From: Yeosuana marina
GTDB taxonomy: Bacteria; Bacteroidota; Bacteroidia; Flavobacteriales; Flavobacteriaceae
Assembly (NCBI RefSeq): GCF_011762485.1
Contig: NZ_JAAKGI010000001.1
Coordinates: 449,962-513,961 of the forward strand
DNA length: 64,000 nt
Direction of reading: 5' to 3'
Shown here in pieces: positions 19,178 through 27,108 of the stretch (position 1 is its first letter; the number at the start of each line of letters is the position of its first letter). Both the position numbers and the translations under genes were made by a program. Below the pieces are notes generated by a model that was not told the DNA's origin, did no database searches, and saw nothing but the letters and a program-made list of their open reading frames with translations.

Positions 19178-19359
19178 TTATTTTTTACGATATTTGTTAG
19201 TGTATGGCACTTTTTTGGAAAGATTTACTGCAATTTTTACACTACCTTATCAAGAGAAATCCTGAATAAGAAGGCTTTAATTATAATTTTACGTATCTTT
19301 TTAAAGTTTAACAACTTAAGTTTTAAACGTTGATTTTTTAATCTTAAAAATGTAATAAA

Positions 19360-20517
19360 ATGCCATTTTATCATAAATTAGGAAAAATTCCGCCCAAGCG
19401 ACACACCCAATTTAGAAAACCAGATGGGAGTCTGTATTATGAGCAGCTCTTTGGCACTATTGGTTTTGATGGTATGTCAACCAATAGCTACCATGAGCAG
19501 CGTCCAACTCAGGTCAAAGAAATTAAAGGGCAATATAGTGTAGCGCCAAAAATTGCAAAAGCAAATCATATACAGTCTTACAGATTTGTTGGTTTTCAGG
19601 TAAAGCCAGAAGACGATTTTCTAGATAGTAGAAAAGCAATCTTGACCAATAGTGACTGTTCCATCATTTTGGCAGCACCAAAGCAATCTACTAAAGATTA
19701 TTTCTATAAAAATACAGATGCCGATGAATTAATTTTTATCCATAAAGGAACAGGAAAATTACGAACACATTTAGGAAATATCGATTTTAAATATGGTGAC
19801 TATCTATTAATTCCAAGAGGTGTTATTTATAAAATTGATTTCGATACCGAAGATAACAGACTCTTCATGGTTGAGTCGCATCGTCCTATTTACACACCAA
19901 AACGTTACAGAAATTGGTTTGGACAATTATTAGAGCATGCTCCGTTTTGCGAGCGTGATATTCGTCAACCACAAGAACTTGAAACGTATAACGAATCGGG
20001 AGACTTTTTAATAAAAGTTAAAAAGCAGAATGACATTTTTGATATGGTGTATGCATCACATCCGTTTGATGTTGTTGGTTATGATGGGTTTAATTATCCC
20101 TATGCGTTTTCAATTCATGATTTTGAACCCATAACAGGAAGAATTCACCAACCGCCTCCAGTACATCAAACCTTTGAAACCGATGCCTTTGTAGTATGTA
20201 GTTTTGTTCCTAGATTGTACGATTATCATCCGCAGTCTATTCCAGCCCCTTATAATCATAGTAATATAGATAGTGATGAGGTGTTGTATTACGTAGATGG
20301 CGATTTTATGAGCAGAAATGATATTGCTGCAGGTCATATTTCCTTGCACCCTGCAGGCATACCTCATGGTCCACATCCTGGAGCAACCGAGCGAAGCATA
20401 GGTAAAACAAAAACAGAAGAATTAGCCGTTATGATAGATACTTTTAAACCATTAATGGTCACAGAGGAGGCAATGAAAATTGCCGATGAAAACTATCATA
20501 AGTCTTGGTTGGAGTAA
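19360..20517 (+). CDS. hmgA: Homogentisate 1,2-dioxygenase
   Basis: Fe(II) enzyme that opens the ring of homogentisate to maleylacetoacetate in tyrosine and phenylalanine breakdown. The 385-aa protein has the two cupin halves of the family, the PPPVHQTFETDAFVVC segment around the metal site and the diagnostic HPAGIPHGPHPGA loop near the C-terminus. It is shorter than the ~430-aa proteobacterial and mammalian enzymes, as in other Bacteroidota. It shares direction with hppD, which makes homogentisate, but a four-helix-bundle gene separates the two. Maleylacetoacetate isomerase and fumarylacetoacetase are not in the window. Confidence 0.95.
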   Translation: MPFYHKLGKIPPKRHTQFRKPDGSLYYEQLFGTIGFDGMSTNSYHEQRPTQVKEIKGQYSVAPKIAKANHIQSYRFVGFQVKPEDDFLDSRKAILTNSDCSIILAAPKQSTKDYFYKNTDADELIFIHKGTGKLRTHLGNIDFKYGDYLLIPRGVIYKIDFDTEDNRLFMVESHRPIYTPKRYRNWFGQLLEHAPFCERDIRQPQELETYNESGDFLIKVKKQNDIFDMVYASHPFDVVGYDGFNYPYAFSIHDFEPITGRIHQPPPVHQTFETDAFVVCSFVPRLYDYHPQSIPAPYNHSNIDSDEVLYYVDGDFMSRNDIAAGHISLHPAGIPHGPHPGATERSIGKTKTEELAVMIDTFKPLMVTEEAMKIADENYHKSWLE

Positions 20518-20522
20518 AAAAT

Positions 20523-20555
20523 GAAAAGAGAATCAAGAAAAAAGAAAAGAGAAGT
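20523..20555. repeat. Polypurine flank left of the four-helix-bundle gene
   Basis: A near-pure A/G tract directly after hmgA. Its partner is a C/T tract on the other side of the small gene (20919-20948), so the two form an imperfect inverted pair. Confidence 0.45.
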
Positions 20556-20914
20556 TGAGTAATAGAAAAAGACATAACTATAAGAACCTTAAAATTTGGA
20601 ATATAGGAATTGAAATTGTAGATGATATTTTTAAAATTACTGATAGTTTTCCAAAAGAAGAGAAGTTTGGATTGGTTTCACAAATCAACAGATGTTCTGT
20701 CTCAATTCCAAGTAATATAGCTGAGGGTTCATCTAGAACAGACAAATCTTTTTCACATTTCTTAGATATTTCTTTGGGTTCATCATTTGAACTTGAAACA
20801 CAATTAATTATAGCGAATAAAAGAGAATTTATTTCAGAAGAACAATTAAAAACATTAGAAGAAAAAATAGCAGAGTTCCAAAAAATGACAATGAGCTTTC
20901 AAAACAAACTCTAA
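20555..20914 (+). CDS. Four-helix-bundle protein (23S rRNA intervening-sequence protein family)
   Basis: A 119-aa, all-helical protein of the family also called S23/IVS protein. The hallmarks are YKNLKIWNIGIEIVDDIF near the start and QINRCSVSIPSNIAEGSSR in the middle, followed by an amphipathic C-terminal helix. The only reasonable start is a TTG at 20555, because the upstream frame has no ATG before a stop at 20522. The family is found in 23S rRNA intervening sequences, as free-standing genes in Bacteroidota, and has a relative (Avd) in diversity-generating retroelements; here it is free-standing. It interrupts the hmgA-hppD pair and is bounded by purine-rich and pyrimidine-rich tracts, which suggests it arrived as a small insert. 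Its function is unknown. Confidence 0.85.
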   Translation: MSNRKRHNYKNLKIWNIGIEIVDDIFKITDSFPKEEKFGLVSQINRCSVSIPSNIAEGSSRTDKSFSHFLDISLGSSFELETQLIIANKREFISEEQLKTLEEKIAEFQKMTMSFQNKL

Positions 20915-20918
20915 AAGT

Positions 20919-20948
20919 CTTTTCTCTCTATTCTATCTTCTCTATTCT
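20919..20948. repeat. Polypyrimidine flank right of the four-helix-bundle gene
   Basis: A C/T-rich tract just before hppD; its reverse complement resembles the purine tract at 20523-20555 (AGAGAA and AGAA blocks shared). It may mark the right edge of an inserted unit. Confidence 0.45.
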
Positions 20949-20959
20949 AAATTAAACTA

Positions 20960-22120
20960 ATGAGTAAACAAGTAAAATCAGTAAACTACGGTTTAGAAAA
21001 AATATTTGAAGGGGCACAAGATTTTTTACCACTTTTAGGAACCGATTATGTCGAGTTCTATGTCGGTAATGCTAAACAATCGGCACATTTTTACAAAACT
21101 GCTTTTGGCTTTCAATCCTATGCGTATAGAGGTTTAGAAACAGGCTCGAATGACTCTGTAAGTTATGTATTAAAACAAGATAAAATCACATTAGTATTAA
21201 CAACACCTTTAAGCAGTAAATCACCAATCAATGATCATATTGTAAAACATGGTGATGGTGTTAAGGTTATTGCGCTTTGGGTTGAAGATGCTAAAAAAGC
21301 TTATGAAGAAACCACCAAACGAGGTGCAAAATCATATATGGAGCCTGTGGTAGAAAAAGATGAACATGGCGAAGTGGTTCGTGCTGGTATTTATACCTAC
21401 GGAGAAACAGTGCATATGTTCGTAGAACGCAAAAATTATAACGGAACGTTTTTGCCAGGTTTCAGAAAATGGGAATCAGATTATAATCCAACACCAGTGG
21501 GTTTAAAATATATTGACCACATGGTAGGCAATGTGGGTTGGGGACAAATGAATACTTGGGTGAAGTGGTATGAAGAGGTGATGGGTTTTGAAAATTTCTT
21601 ATCCTTTGATGACAAACAAATTCATACCGAATATTCTGCCCTCATGAGTAAAGTGATGAGTAATGGTAACGGACGTATAAAATTCCCCATAAACGAACCT
21701 GCAAAAGGTAAAAAACGTTCTCAAATAGAAGAATATTTAGATTTTTACGAAAGTGCAGGAGTACAACATATAGCAGTTTCAACAGACGATATTATTGCTA
21801 CCGTGTCTCAATTAAAAGCAAGAGGTGTTGATTTTTTACCACCACCACCACAAGCCTATTATGATGATATTCCACGCAGATTAGGAGAGCATAAAGACAT
21901 GATGACAGAAGACTTGAAAGAGCTTCAAAACTTATCTATCATGGTAGATGCCGATGAAGAAGGTTATTTACTTCAAATTTTTACAAAACCAGTTGAGGAC
22001 AGACCAACATTGTTTTTTGAAATTATTCAACGCATGGGAGCTAAAGGTTTTGGAGCAGGAAATTTTAAAGCACTTTTTGAGTCTATTGAAAGAGAGCAAG
22101 CCAATCGAGGAACGCTTTAG
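20960..22120 (+). CDS. hppD: 4-hydroxyphenylpyruvate dioxygenase
   Basis: Non-heme Fe(II) enzyme that turns 4-hydroxyphenylpyruvate into homogentisate, the substrate of HmgA. The 386-aa protein has two vicinal-oxygen-chelate halves. The three metal ligands are H187 (YIDHMVGNV), H270 (VQHIAVSTDDI) and E354 (LFFEIIQRMG). The C-terminal helix with GFGAGNFKALFESIE, which closes the site, is present. Together with hmgA it gives the central part of tyrosine breakdown. A strong terminator follows. Confidence 0.96.
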   Translation: MSKQVKSVNYGLEKIFEGAQDFLPLLGTDYVEFYVGNAKQSAHFYKTAFGFQSYAYRGLETGSNDSVSYVLKQDKITLVLTTPLSSKSPINDHIVKHGDGVKVIALWVEDAKKAYEETTKRGAKSYMEPVVEKDEHGEVVRAGIYTYGETVHMFVERKNYNGTFLPGFRKWESDYNPTPVGLKYIDHMVGNVGWGQMNTWVKWYEEVMGFENFLSFDDKQIHTEYSALMSKVMSNGNGRIKFPINEPAKGKKRSQIEEYLDFYESAGVQHIAVSTDDIIATVSQLKARGVDFLPPPPQAYYDDIPRRLGEHKDMMTEDLKELQNLSIMVDADEEGYLLQIFTKPVEDRPTLFFEIIQRMGAKGFGAGNFKALFESIEREQANRGTL

Positions 22121-22145
22121 TAAATATACAGATCAAAATTTTCAA

Positions 22146-22184
22146 CATACGCTATCAATTACTGGTAGCGTATGCTGTTTTTTG
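22146..22184 (+). terminator. Rho-independent terminator after hppD
   Basis: Stem CATACGCTA (22146-22154) pairs perfectly with TAGCGTATG (22166-22174), followed by CTG and a T run. It ends the hmgA-hppD unit. Confidence 0.75.
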
Positions 22185-22239
22185 TAACAAATTAACGTTA
22201 AGCTCTTCTTATAATGATAAACCGTTAAAGTAATTTTTA

Positions 22240-22299
22240 TATTTTTGGAACAGTAATTGTAATTTCTTTATTTGAAACAAATATAATTGTAAAGAAATT
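22240..22299 (+). promoter_or_regulatory. Putative promoter and inverted repeats upstream of the DUF3108 gene
   Basis: A perfect -7 box (TATTTTTG, 22240-22247) without a clear -33 TTG. Downstream is a 10-bp perfect inverted repeat (AATTTCTTTA 22261-22270, TAAAGAAATT 22290-22299), with a nested TATTTG-AAA-CAAATA palindrome at 22269-22283. Its position between the promoter box and the start codon would suit an operator or a leader hairpin. Confidence 0.35.
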
Positions 22300-22323
22300 A
22301 TATTATCAATGACCCAATAACAA

Positions 22324-23106
22324 ATGAAAAAAACACTACTTATAATTGCCGCAATATTTACGATGCAGTTGTCGTTTTCTCAACAAGAATCTTCATTTGG
22401 TGATGGTGAATGGTTTAAATTTAGGATGAGTTATAGTGGATTCTTAAAAGCAGGAAATGCAACTCTTTCAGTTAAAGAAACAAAACTTAATGATAAAGAT
22501 GTTTATCATGTAACAGGAAAGGGTTGGACAACTGGTATGATTAAATGGTTTTTTAAAGTAAAAGATAGATATGAAAGCTATTTCGACAGAGAAACCTTAT
22601 TGCCTTACAAATTCATAAGAAATATAGATGAAGGAGGTTACACAAAAGATTTGGAAATTGATTTTGACCACAGAGAAAACAAAGCCTATGTAACAGATAA
22701 AAAAAACAATACCAAAACTGTATATGCTACCACACCAAATATTCAAGACATGGTGTCAACCTATTACTATTTGCGTAATACTATAAATCCAAAAGATTTG
22801 AAAATTGGTGATGAGATTAGAACAGATATGTTTTTTGATAAAGAAAACTATGGTTTTAAATTAAAGTATTTAGGAGAAGAAACCATTAATACAGATTTTG
22901 GAAATATAGAATGTTTGAAATTTAGACCTTATGTAATGGCAGGACGGGTTTTTAAAGAAGAAGAAAGTTTAACCCTTTGGGTTTCCAGAGATAAAAATAA
23001 ATTACCTTTACGAATCAGAGCAGATTTAGCAGTAGGGTCTTTAAGGGCTGATTTGGAAGCTTTTAAAGGATTGCAACACTCTTTCAAGGTAGTTGTTGAT
23101 AATTAA
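22324..23106 (+). CDS. DUF3108 domain-containing secreted protein
   Basis: A 260-aa protein with a signal peptide (1-19, cleavage near SFS/QQ). The rest matches the DUF3108 family of periplasmic beta-strand-rich proteins: FKFRMSYSGFLKAGNATLSV near the start, VKDRYESYFDRETLLPYKFIR in the middle and FGNIECLKFRP / LTLWVSRDKNKLPLRI near the end. The function of the family is unknown; the layout of a single antiparallel sheet resembles lipocalin/LolA-like lipid carriers. It lies 6 bases before kynA and probably shares its transcript. Confidence 0.85.
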   Translation: MKKTLLIIAAIFTMQLSFSQQESSFGDGEWFKFRMSYSGFLKAGNATLSVKETKLNDKDVYHVTGKGWTTGMIKWFFKVKDRYESYFDRETLLPYKFIRNIDEGGYTKDLEIDFDHRENKAYVTDKKNNTKTVYATTPNIQDMVSTYYYLRNTINPKDLKIGDEIRTDMFFDKENYGFKLKYLGEETINTDFGNIECLKFRPYVMAGRVFKEEESLTLWVSRDKNKLPLRIRADLAVGSLRADLEAFKGLQHSFKVVVDN

Positions 23107-23112
23107 AAGAAT

Positions 23113-24030
23113 TTGAAAACAAAAACAACTGATCAACTTAGAGAGAAATATAATAAAATAGAACAAGACTTAGATGTTCATTTAGAAGGATTGTTATATA
23201 GCAAACCCATTACCTATTGGGATTATATTCAAACAGACGCACTTTTAAATCTTCAAATAACGCGTACGACTTTGCCCGATGAAAATGTTTTCATCATGTA
23301 TCATCAAATTAATGAGCTATTGTTTAAAATGATTCTTAGCGAAATTGAGCAGGTGGCAAAAACAGAAGAGGTAAGTGCCGTATTGTTTTCGTCAAAAATG
23401 ATGCGCATCAGTCGTTATTTTGATATGCTTACTTCATCTTTTAGTATTATGAAAGATGGAATGGATGTTGAGCAATACAACAAATTCAGAACCACCTTAA
23501 CGCCTGCAAGTGGTTTCCAAAGTGCTCAGTACAGAAAAATTGAGTTTGCGTCAACCGAACTTATTAACCTTATTGATAACCGTTTTAGAGAAACCATAGA
23601 TAGAAATTCATCCTACGAAAATGCTTTTGAACATTTGTATTGGCAGGCAGCTGGGAAAGATTATAAAACAGGAAAAAAAAGTTATACATTAACAGTTTTT
23701 GAACAGAAATACAAAGAGGAATTTATTAGATTTACAAAATTTTATAACACACATAATTTGTGGACTAAGTTTAAGTCTTTGCCACAAGAAGAAAAAGAGA
23801 ATAAAGAATTAATAAAAGCCATGCGACATTATGACTATACGGTCAATATAAAATGGGTTATGGCACATTATAATACAGCAAATCATTATTTAAATATTGG
23901 TGGGCAAACCACCGAAGCAACAGGAGGAAGTGAATGGGTAAAGTATATGCATCCAAAATATCAAAAAAGAATATTTTTTCCAGATTTATGGACAGACCAA
24001 GAATTACGGGATTGGGGAACAGAAGTTTAA
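23113..24030 (+). CDS. kynA: Tryptophan 2,3-dioxygenase
   Basis: Heme enzyme for the first step of tryptophan breakdown, making N-formylkynurenine. The 305-aa protein has the substrate-site histidine in FIMYHQINELLFK (H64), the heme region WVMAHYNTANHYLN and the C-terminal GGQTTEATGGSEWVKYMHP block. The start is a TTG at 23113: the preceding stop of the DUF3108 gene is in the same frame at 23104, and the next internal ATG comes after conserved sequence. The 3' end overlaps the following M23 gene by 43 bases. It sits close to the tyrosine genes, so this region handles two aromatic amino acids. Confidence 0.95.
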   Translation: MKTKTTDQLREKYNKIEQDLDVHLEGLLYSKPITYWDYIQTDALLNLQITRTTLPDENVFIMYHQINELLFKMILSEIEQVAKTEEVSAVLFSSKMMRISRYFDMLTSSFSIMKDGMDVEQYNKFRTTLTPASGFQSAQYRKIEFASTELINLIDNRFRETIDRNSSYENAFEHLYWQAAGKDYKTGKKSYTLTVFEQKYKEEFIRFTKFYNTHNLWTKFKSLPQEEKENKELIKAMRHYDYTVNIKWVMAHYNTANHYLNIGGQTTEATGGSEWVKYMHPKYQKRIFFPDLWTDQELRDWGTEV

Positions 24031-25319
24031 TACTAATTTTAATAGCAATATCTTTTTTTAATTGTAAAGAAAAAGAACAACAAAATTTAAAAAACGAACC
24101 CGACGATTTGGCCGTTGTTGAGCCAGAGGAAGTTCACGAGTTTGGGTTTAATTTAAATGATTATGTAGTTAAACGAGATACTGTAAGAAACGGTGATACC
24201 TTTGGGGACATTTTAGAGCGCAATAAATTAGGATATCCTAAAATTTTTAATATTGTCCAAAAAGCTAAAGATACTTTTGATATTGCCAGAGGGTTACAAG
24301 TAGGAAAGCCCTATACTTTGCTTTGCTCTAAAGACTCATTACAAGAACCAAAATGTTTTATTTACCAGCCAACTCTTGAGGAATATGTGGTGATTAACTT
24401 TCAAGATTCCATACATGCTTATACTAGCAGGAAACCAATTACTTATATTGAAAAAACGGCTACAGGAGTGATTAAAACAAATATTTCTGAAGCTCTAGAC
24501 GAGCAAGGGTTAAGTTTACGTTTAGCTTATAAAATGGCCGATGAAATTTATGCATGGACTATTGATTTCAATAGACTTCAAAAAGGAGATAAATTCAAAG
24601 TTATTTACACAGATAAGTATATTGATGATTCTATTTATGCTGGGGTTTATAATGTTAAAGCCGCTTATTTTTTACATAACAACGAACCCTTTTATGCGTT
24701 TCAATTTGAAACAGATAGTTTAAAACATATAAAGGATTATTTTAGTGAAGACGCAAAAAACCTCCGACGTGCTTTTTTAAAGGCGCCTGTTCAATTTAGC
24801 AGAATATCATCTCGATATAATTTAAGAAGACGTATTGCTTATTACGGAAATAAAATCAGACCACATAAAGGAACTGATTTTGCAGCCCCAGTTGGAACAC
24901 CAATCATGGCAACTGCTAATGGTACTGTAACAAAGGCAAGTTATACAAGTGGTAATGGTAATTATGTGAAAATAAGGCATAATGCAACTTATGAAACACA
25001 GTACCTCCACATGCAAAAACGAAAAGTTAAAGTAGGGCAGTTTGTAAAGCAAGGTGATGTTATTGGTTGGGTTGGTATGACAGGGAATACAGCAGGTCCT
25101 CATGTATGTTACCGGTTTTGGAAAAACGGAAGACAAGTCGACCCGTTAAGAGAAAAACTACCTGAGGCTGAACCGATTTCAGAGTCACTTAAAGCAAAGT
25201 TTTTTGATTTTATAAAACCTATAAAAAAACAGTTAGACAGCATTCCTTTTAAAGAGATAAAAGAGGAAAGATTAGAAGATAAAAACCTTGAGAATAATTT
25301 AATTTCACAGATAAAATAA
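23988..25319 (+). CDS. M23 family peptidoglycan endopeptidase lipoprotein with a His-to-Cys metal site change
   Basis: A 443-aa envelope lipoprotein. Start chosen at the ATG at 23988; it gives a signal peptide with lipobox SFFNC (C26). A TTG at 24012 is also possible, and an in-frame ATG at 23934 would bury the signal peptide. An N-terminal LysM/OapA-like segment ([17 protein letters not shown]) is followed by the LytM domain. Expected zinc ligands: H293 and D297 in HKGTD, H341 in YLHMQ, H372 in GPHVC. The last ligand, normally the second His of HxH, is C374. All other site residues are intact, so activity with Cys ligation is plausible. The gene overlaps kynA, and its stop overlaps the pgi start by one base. 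Confidence 0.9.
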   Translation: MDRPRITGLGNRSLILILIAISFFNCKEKEQQNLKNEPDDLAVVEPEEVHEFGFNLNDYVVKRDTVRNGDTFGDILERNKLGYPKIFNIVQKAKDTFDIARGLQVGKPYTLLCSKDSLQEPKCFIYQPTLEEYVVINFQDSIHAYTSRKPITYIEKTATGVIKTNISEALDEQGLSLRLAYKMADEIYAWTIDFNRLQKGDKFKVIYTDKYIDDSIYAGVYNVKAAYFLHNNEPFYAFQFETDSLKHIKDYFSEDAKNLRRAFLKAPVQFSRISSRYNLRRRIAYYGNKIRPHKGTDFAAPVGTPIMATANGTVTKASYTSGNGNYVKIRHNATYETQYLHMQKRKVKVGQFVKQGDVIGWVGMTGNTAGPHVCYRFWKNGRQVDPLREKLPEAEPISESLKAKFFDFIKPIKKQLDSIPFKEIKEERLEDKNLENNLISQIK

Positions 25320-26938
25320 TGGCATTTCCTAATATAAACCCAACAGAAACTAATTCATGGAAACATCTTCAAAAACATTTCAAAGACATGCAAGATGTTC
25401 AAATGAAAGATTTGTTTTATGAAGACAAAAATAGAGCAGATAAATTCACCATTAAATGGGATGATTTTTATGTTGATTTTTCAAAAAATAGAATCACTGA
25501 AGAAACATTAAGCCATTTATTGCAGTTAGCTGAAGATGTTAAATTAAAAGAAGCCATTCAGAGTCAGTTTTCAGGAGAACTTATAAATCAAACAGAGGGA
25601 AGAGCAGTTTTACACACTGCATTGCGAGCACCAAAAACGGCTAATTTTGAAGTTGATGGAGTTAATGTAATGCCAGAAATTTATCAGGTAAAACAAAAAA
25701 TTGAAACCTTTACGAATGAAGTTGTTAATGGAGATAGAAAAGGATTTACAGGAAAATGTTTTACCGATGTTGTAAATATTGGTATAGGAGGTTCTGATCT
25801 AGGACCCGCAATGGTAGTTGAAGCATTACAATTTTATAAAAATCACTTAACCACTCATTTTGTTAGTAATGTGGATGGGGATCATGTAAATGAAGTTATA
25901 AAAACATTAAACCCAGAAACGACGCTTTTTGTTATTGTTTCAAAAACATTTACAACACAAGAAACGTTGTCTAATGCGAACACCATTAAGGAGTGGTTTT
26001 TAAAAACTGCTCCAGAAGATGCTATCGCAAAACATTTCGTAGCCGTTTCAACCAATATTGAGCATGTTAAGTCTTTTGGAATTGATGAAAACAACGTGTT
26101 CCCTATGTGGGATTGGGTTGGAGGTCGTTTTTCTCTTTGGAGTGCGGTTGGATTATCAATAAGCTTGGCTGTAGGCTATTCTAATTTTGATAGTTTACTT
26201 GAAGGCGCTCATAAAATGGATACTCATTTTAAAAATGAAGACTTCAAAACTAATATTCCGGTAATTTTAGCCTTGATAAGTGTTTGGTATAATAATTTCT
26301 TTAGCGCTGAAAGTGAAGCAATTATTCCGTATTCTCAATACCTGAATCAGTTCGCAACTTATTTGCAACAAGGTATTATGGAAAGTAATGGTAAAAGTGT
26401 AGATAGAAATGGCAATCCTGTAGACTATCAAACAGGTACTATTATTTGGGGAGAGCCAGGAACAAACTCTCAACATGCGTTTTTTCAGTTAATACACCAA
26501 GGAACCAAATTAATTCCTGCTGATTTTATTGGGTTTACAAAATCGTTGCATGGTAATCAAGACCATCAAGACAAGTTAATATCAAACTTTTTAGCACAAA
26601 CAGAAGCCTTGTTAAATGGAAAAACTAGTGCTGAAGTAAAAGCCGAAGGAGCTAGTGAGACGTTGTTACCGTTTAAAGTATTTGCAGGTAATAAACCAAC
26701 CAACACGATTTTTATTAATAAACTAACTCCAGAAAGTTTAGGAAAACTTATAGCCATGTATGAGCATAAAATATTTGTGCAGGGTGTTATTTGGAATATT
26801 TTTAGTTACGATCAGTTTGGTGTTGAATTAGGAAAGCAATTAGCGAGTAAAATTTTAAAAGAATTTAACAATTCAACGGTTAATAAACATGATTCTTCAA
26901 CCACCAATTTGTTAAATTATTACAAGAACTTATCATAA
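25319..26938 (+). CDS. pgi: Glucose-6-phosphate isomerase
   Basis: Interconverts glucose 6-phosphate and fructose 6-phosphate in the cytoplasm. The 539-aa protein is the long (E. coli-like) type: [13 protein letters not shown] at the sugar-phosphate site, [14 protein letters not shown], the catalytic Glu segment [15 protein letters not shown], and [19 protein letters not shown] containing the active-site His. The C-terminal Lys region ([13 protein letters not shown]) is complete. The start codon shares a base with the stop of the upstream M23 gene (TAATG), so translation is probably coupled. A hairpin terminator follows at once. Confidence 0.97.
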   Translation: MAFPNINPTETNSWKHLQKHFKDMQDVQMKDLFYEDKNRADKFTIKWDDFYVDFSKNRITEETLSHLLQLAEDVKLKEAIQSQFSGELINQTEGRAVLHTALRAPKTANFEVDGVNVMPEIYQVKQKIETFTNEVVNGDRKGFTGKCFTDVVNIGIGGSDLGPAMVVEALQFYKNHLTTHFVSNVDGDHVNEVIKTLNPETTLFVIVSKTFTTQETLSNANTIKEWFLKTAPEDAIAKHFVAVSTNIEHVKSFGIDENNVFPMWDWVGGRFSLWSAVGLSISLAVGYSNFDSLLEGAHKMDTHFKNEDFKTNIPVILALISVWYNNFFSAESEAIIPYSQYLNQFATYLQQGIMESNGKSVDRNGNPVDYQTGTIIWGEPGTNSQHAFFQLIHQGTKLIPADFIGFTKSLHGNQDHQDKLISNFLAQTEALLNGKTSAEVKAEGASETLLPFKVFAGNKPTNTIFINKLTPESLGKLIAMYEHKIFVQGVIWNIFSYDQFGVELGKQLASKILKEFNNSTVNKHDSSTTNLLNYYKNLS

Positions 26939-26970
26939 CCGCATTAATAGCTTGCTAAATCGGTTTTTTT
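26937..26970 (+). terminator. Rho-independent terminator after pgi
   Basis: Outer stem AACCG (26937-26941) with CGGTT (26961-26965), an inner TAGC-TT-GCTA hairpin (26948-26957), then seven or more T. It closes the DUF3108-kynA-M23-pgi unit. Confidence 0.65.
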
Positions 26971-27064
26971 CTAATTTAAATAGTGTTAAGATTGCGTTAA
27001 TTATTATATACACAATTGTTAATATTTATTAACATAAGGGTAATATTAAAAATAATATTATGCT

Positions 27065-27072
27065 TATTTTTG
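27065..27072 (+). promoter_or_regulatory. Putative -7 box of the TonB receptor gene
   Basis: Perfect TAnnTTTG box (TATTTTTG), 36 bases before the ATG. There is no TTG at the expected -33 distance, so this may need an activator or an ECF sigma factor. Confidence 0.35.
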
Positions 27073-27108
27073 CTTCACTAATTCAAGTATTTAATATTTA
27101 TTAAAATT

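Noticed and set aside
19178-19359. Possible RNA gene or riboswitch before hmgA
   Set aside because: Only AT-rich sequence with no stable extended pairing or known motif was seen.
23934-23987. Longer start for the M23 lipoprotein at ATG 23934
   Set aside because: It would place the signal peptide in the interior of the N-terminus and lies deeper inside kynA.
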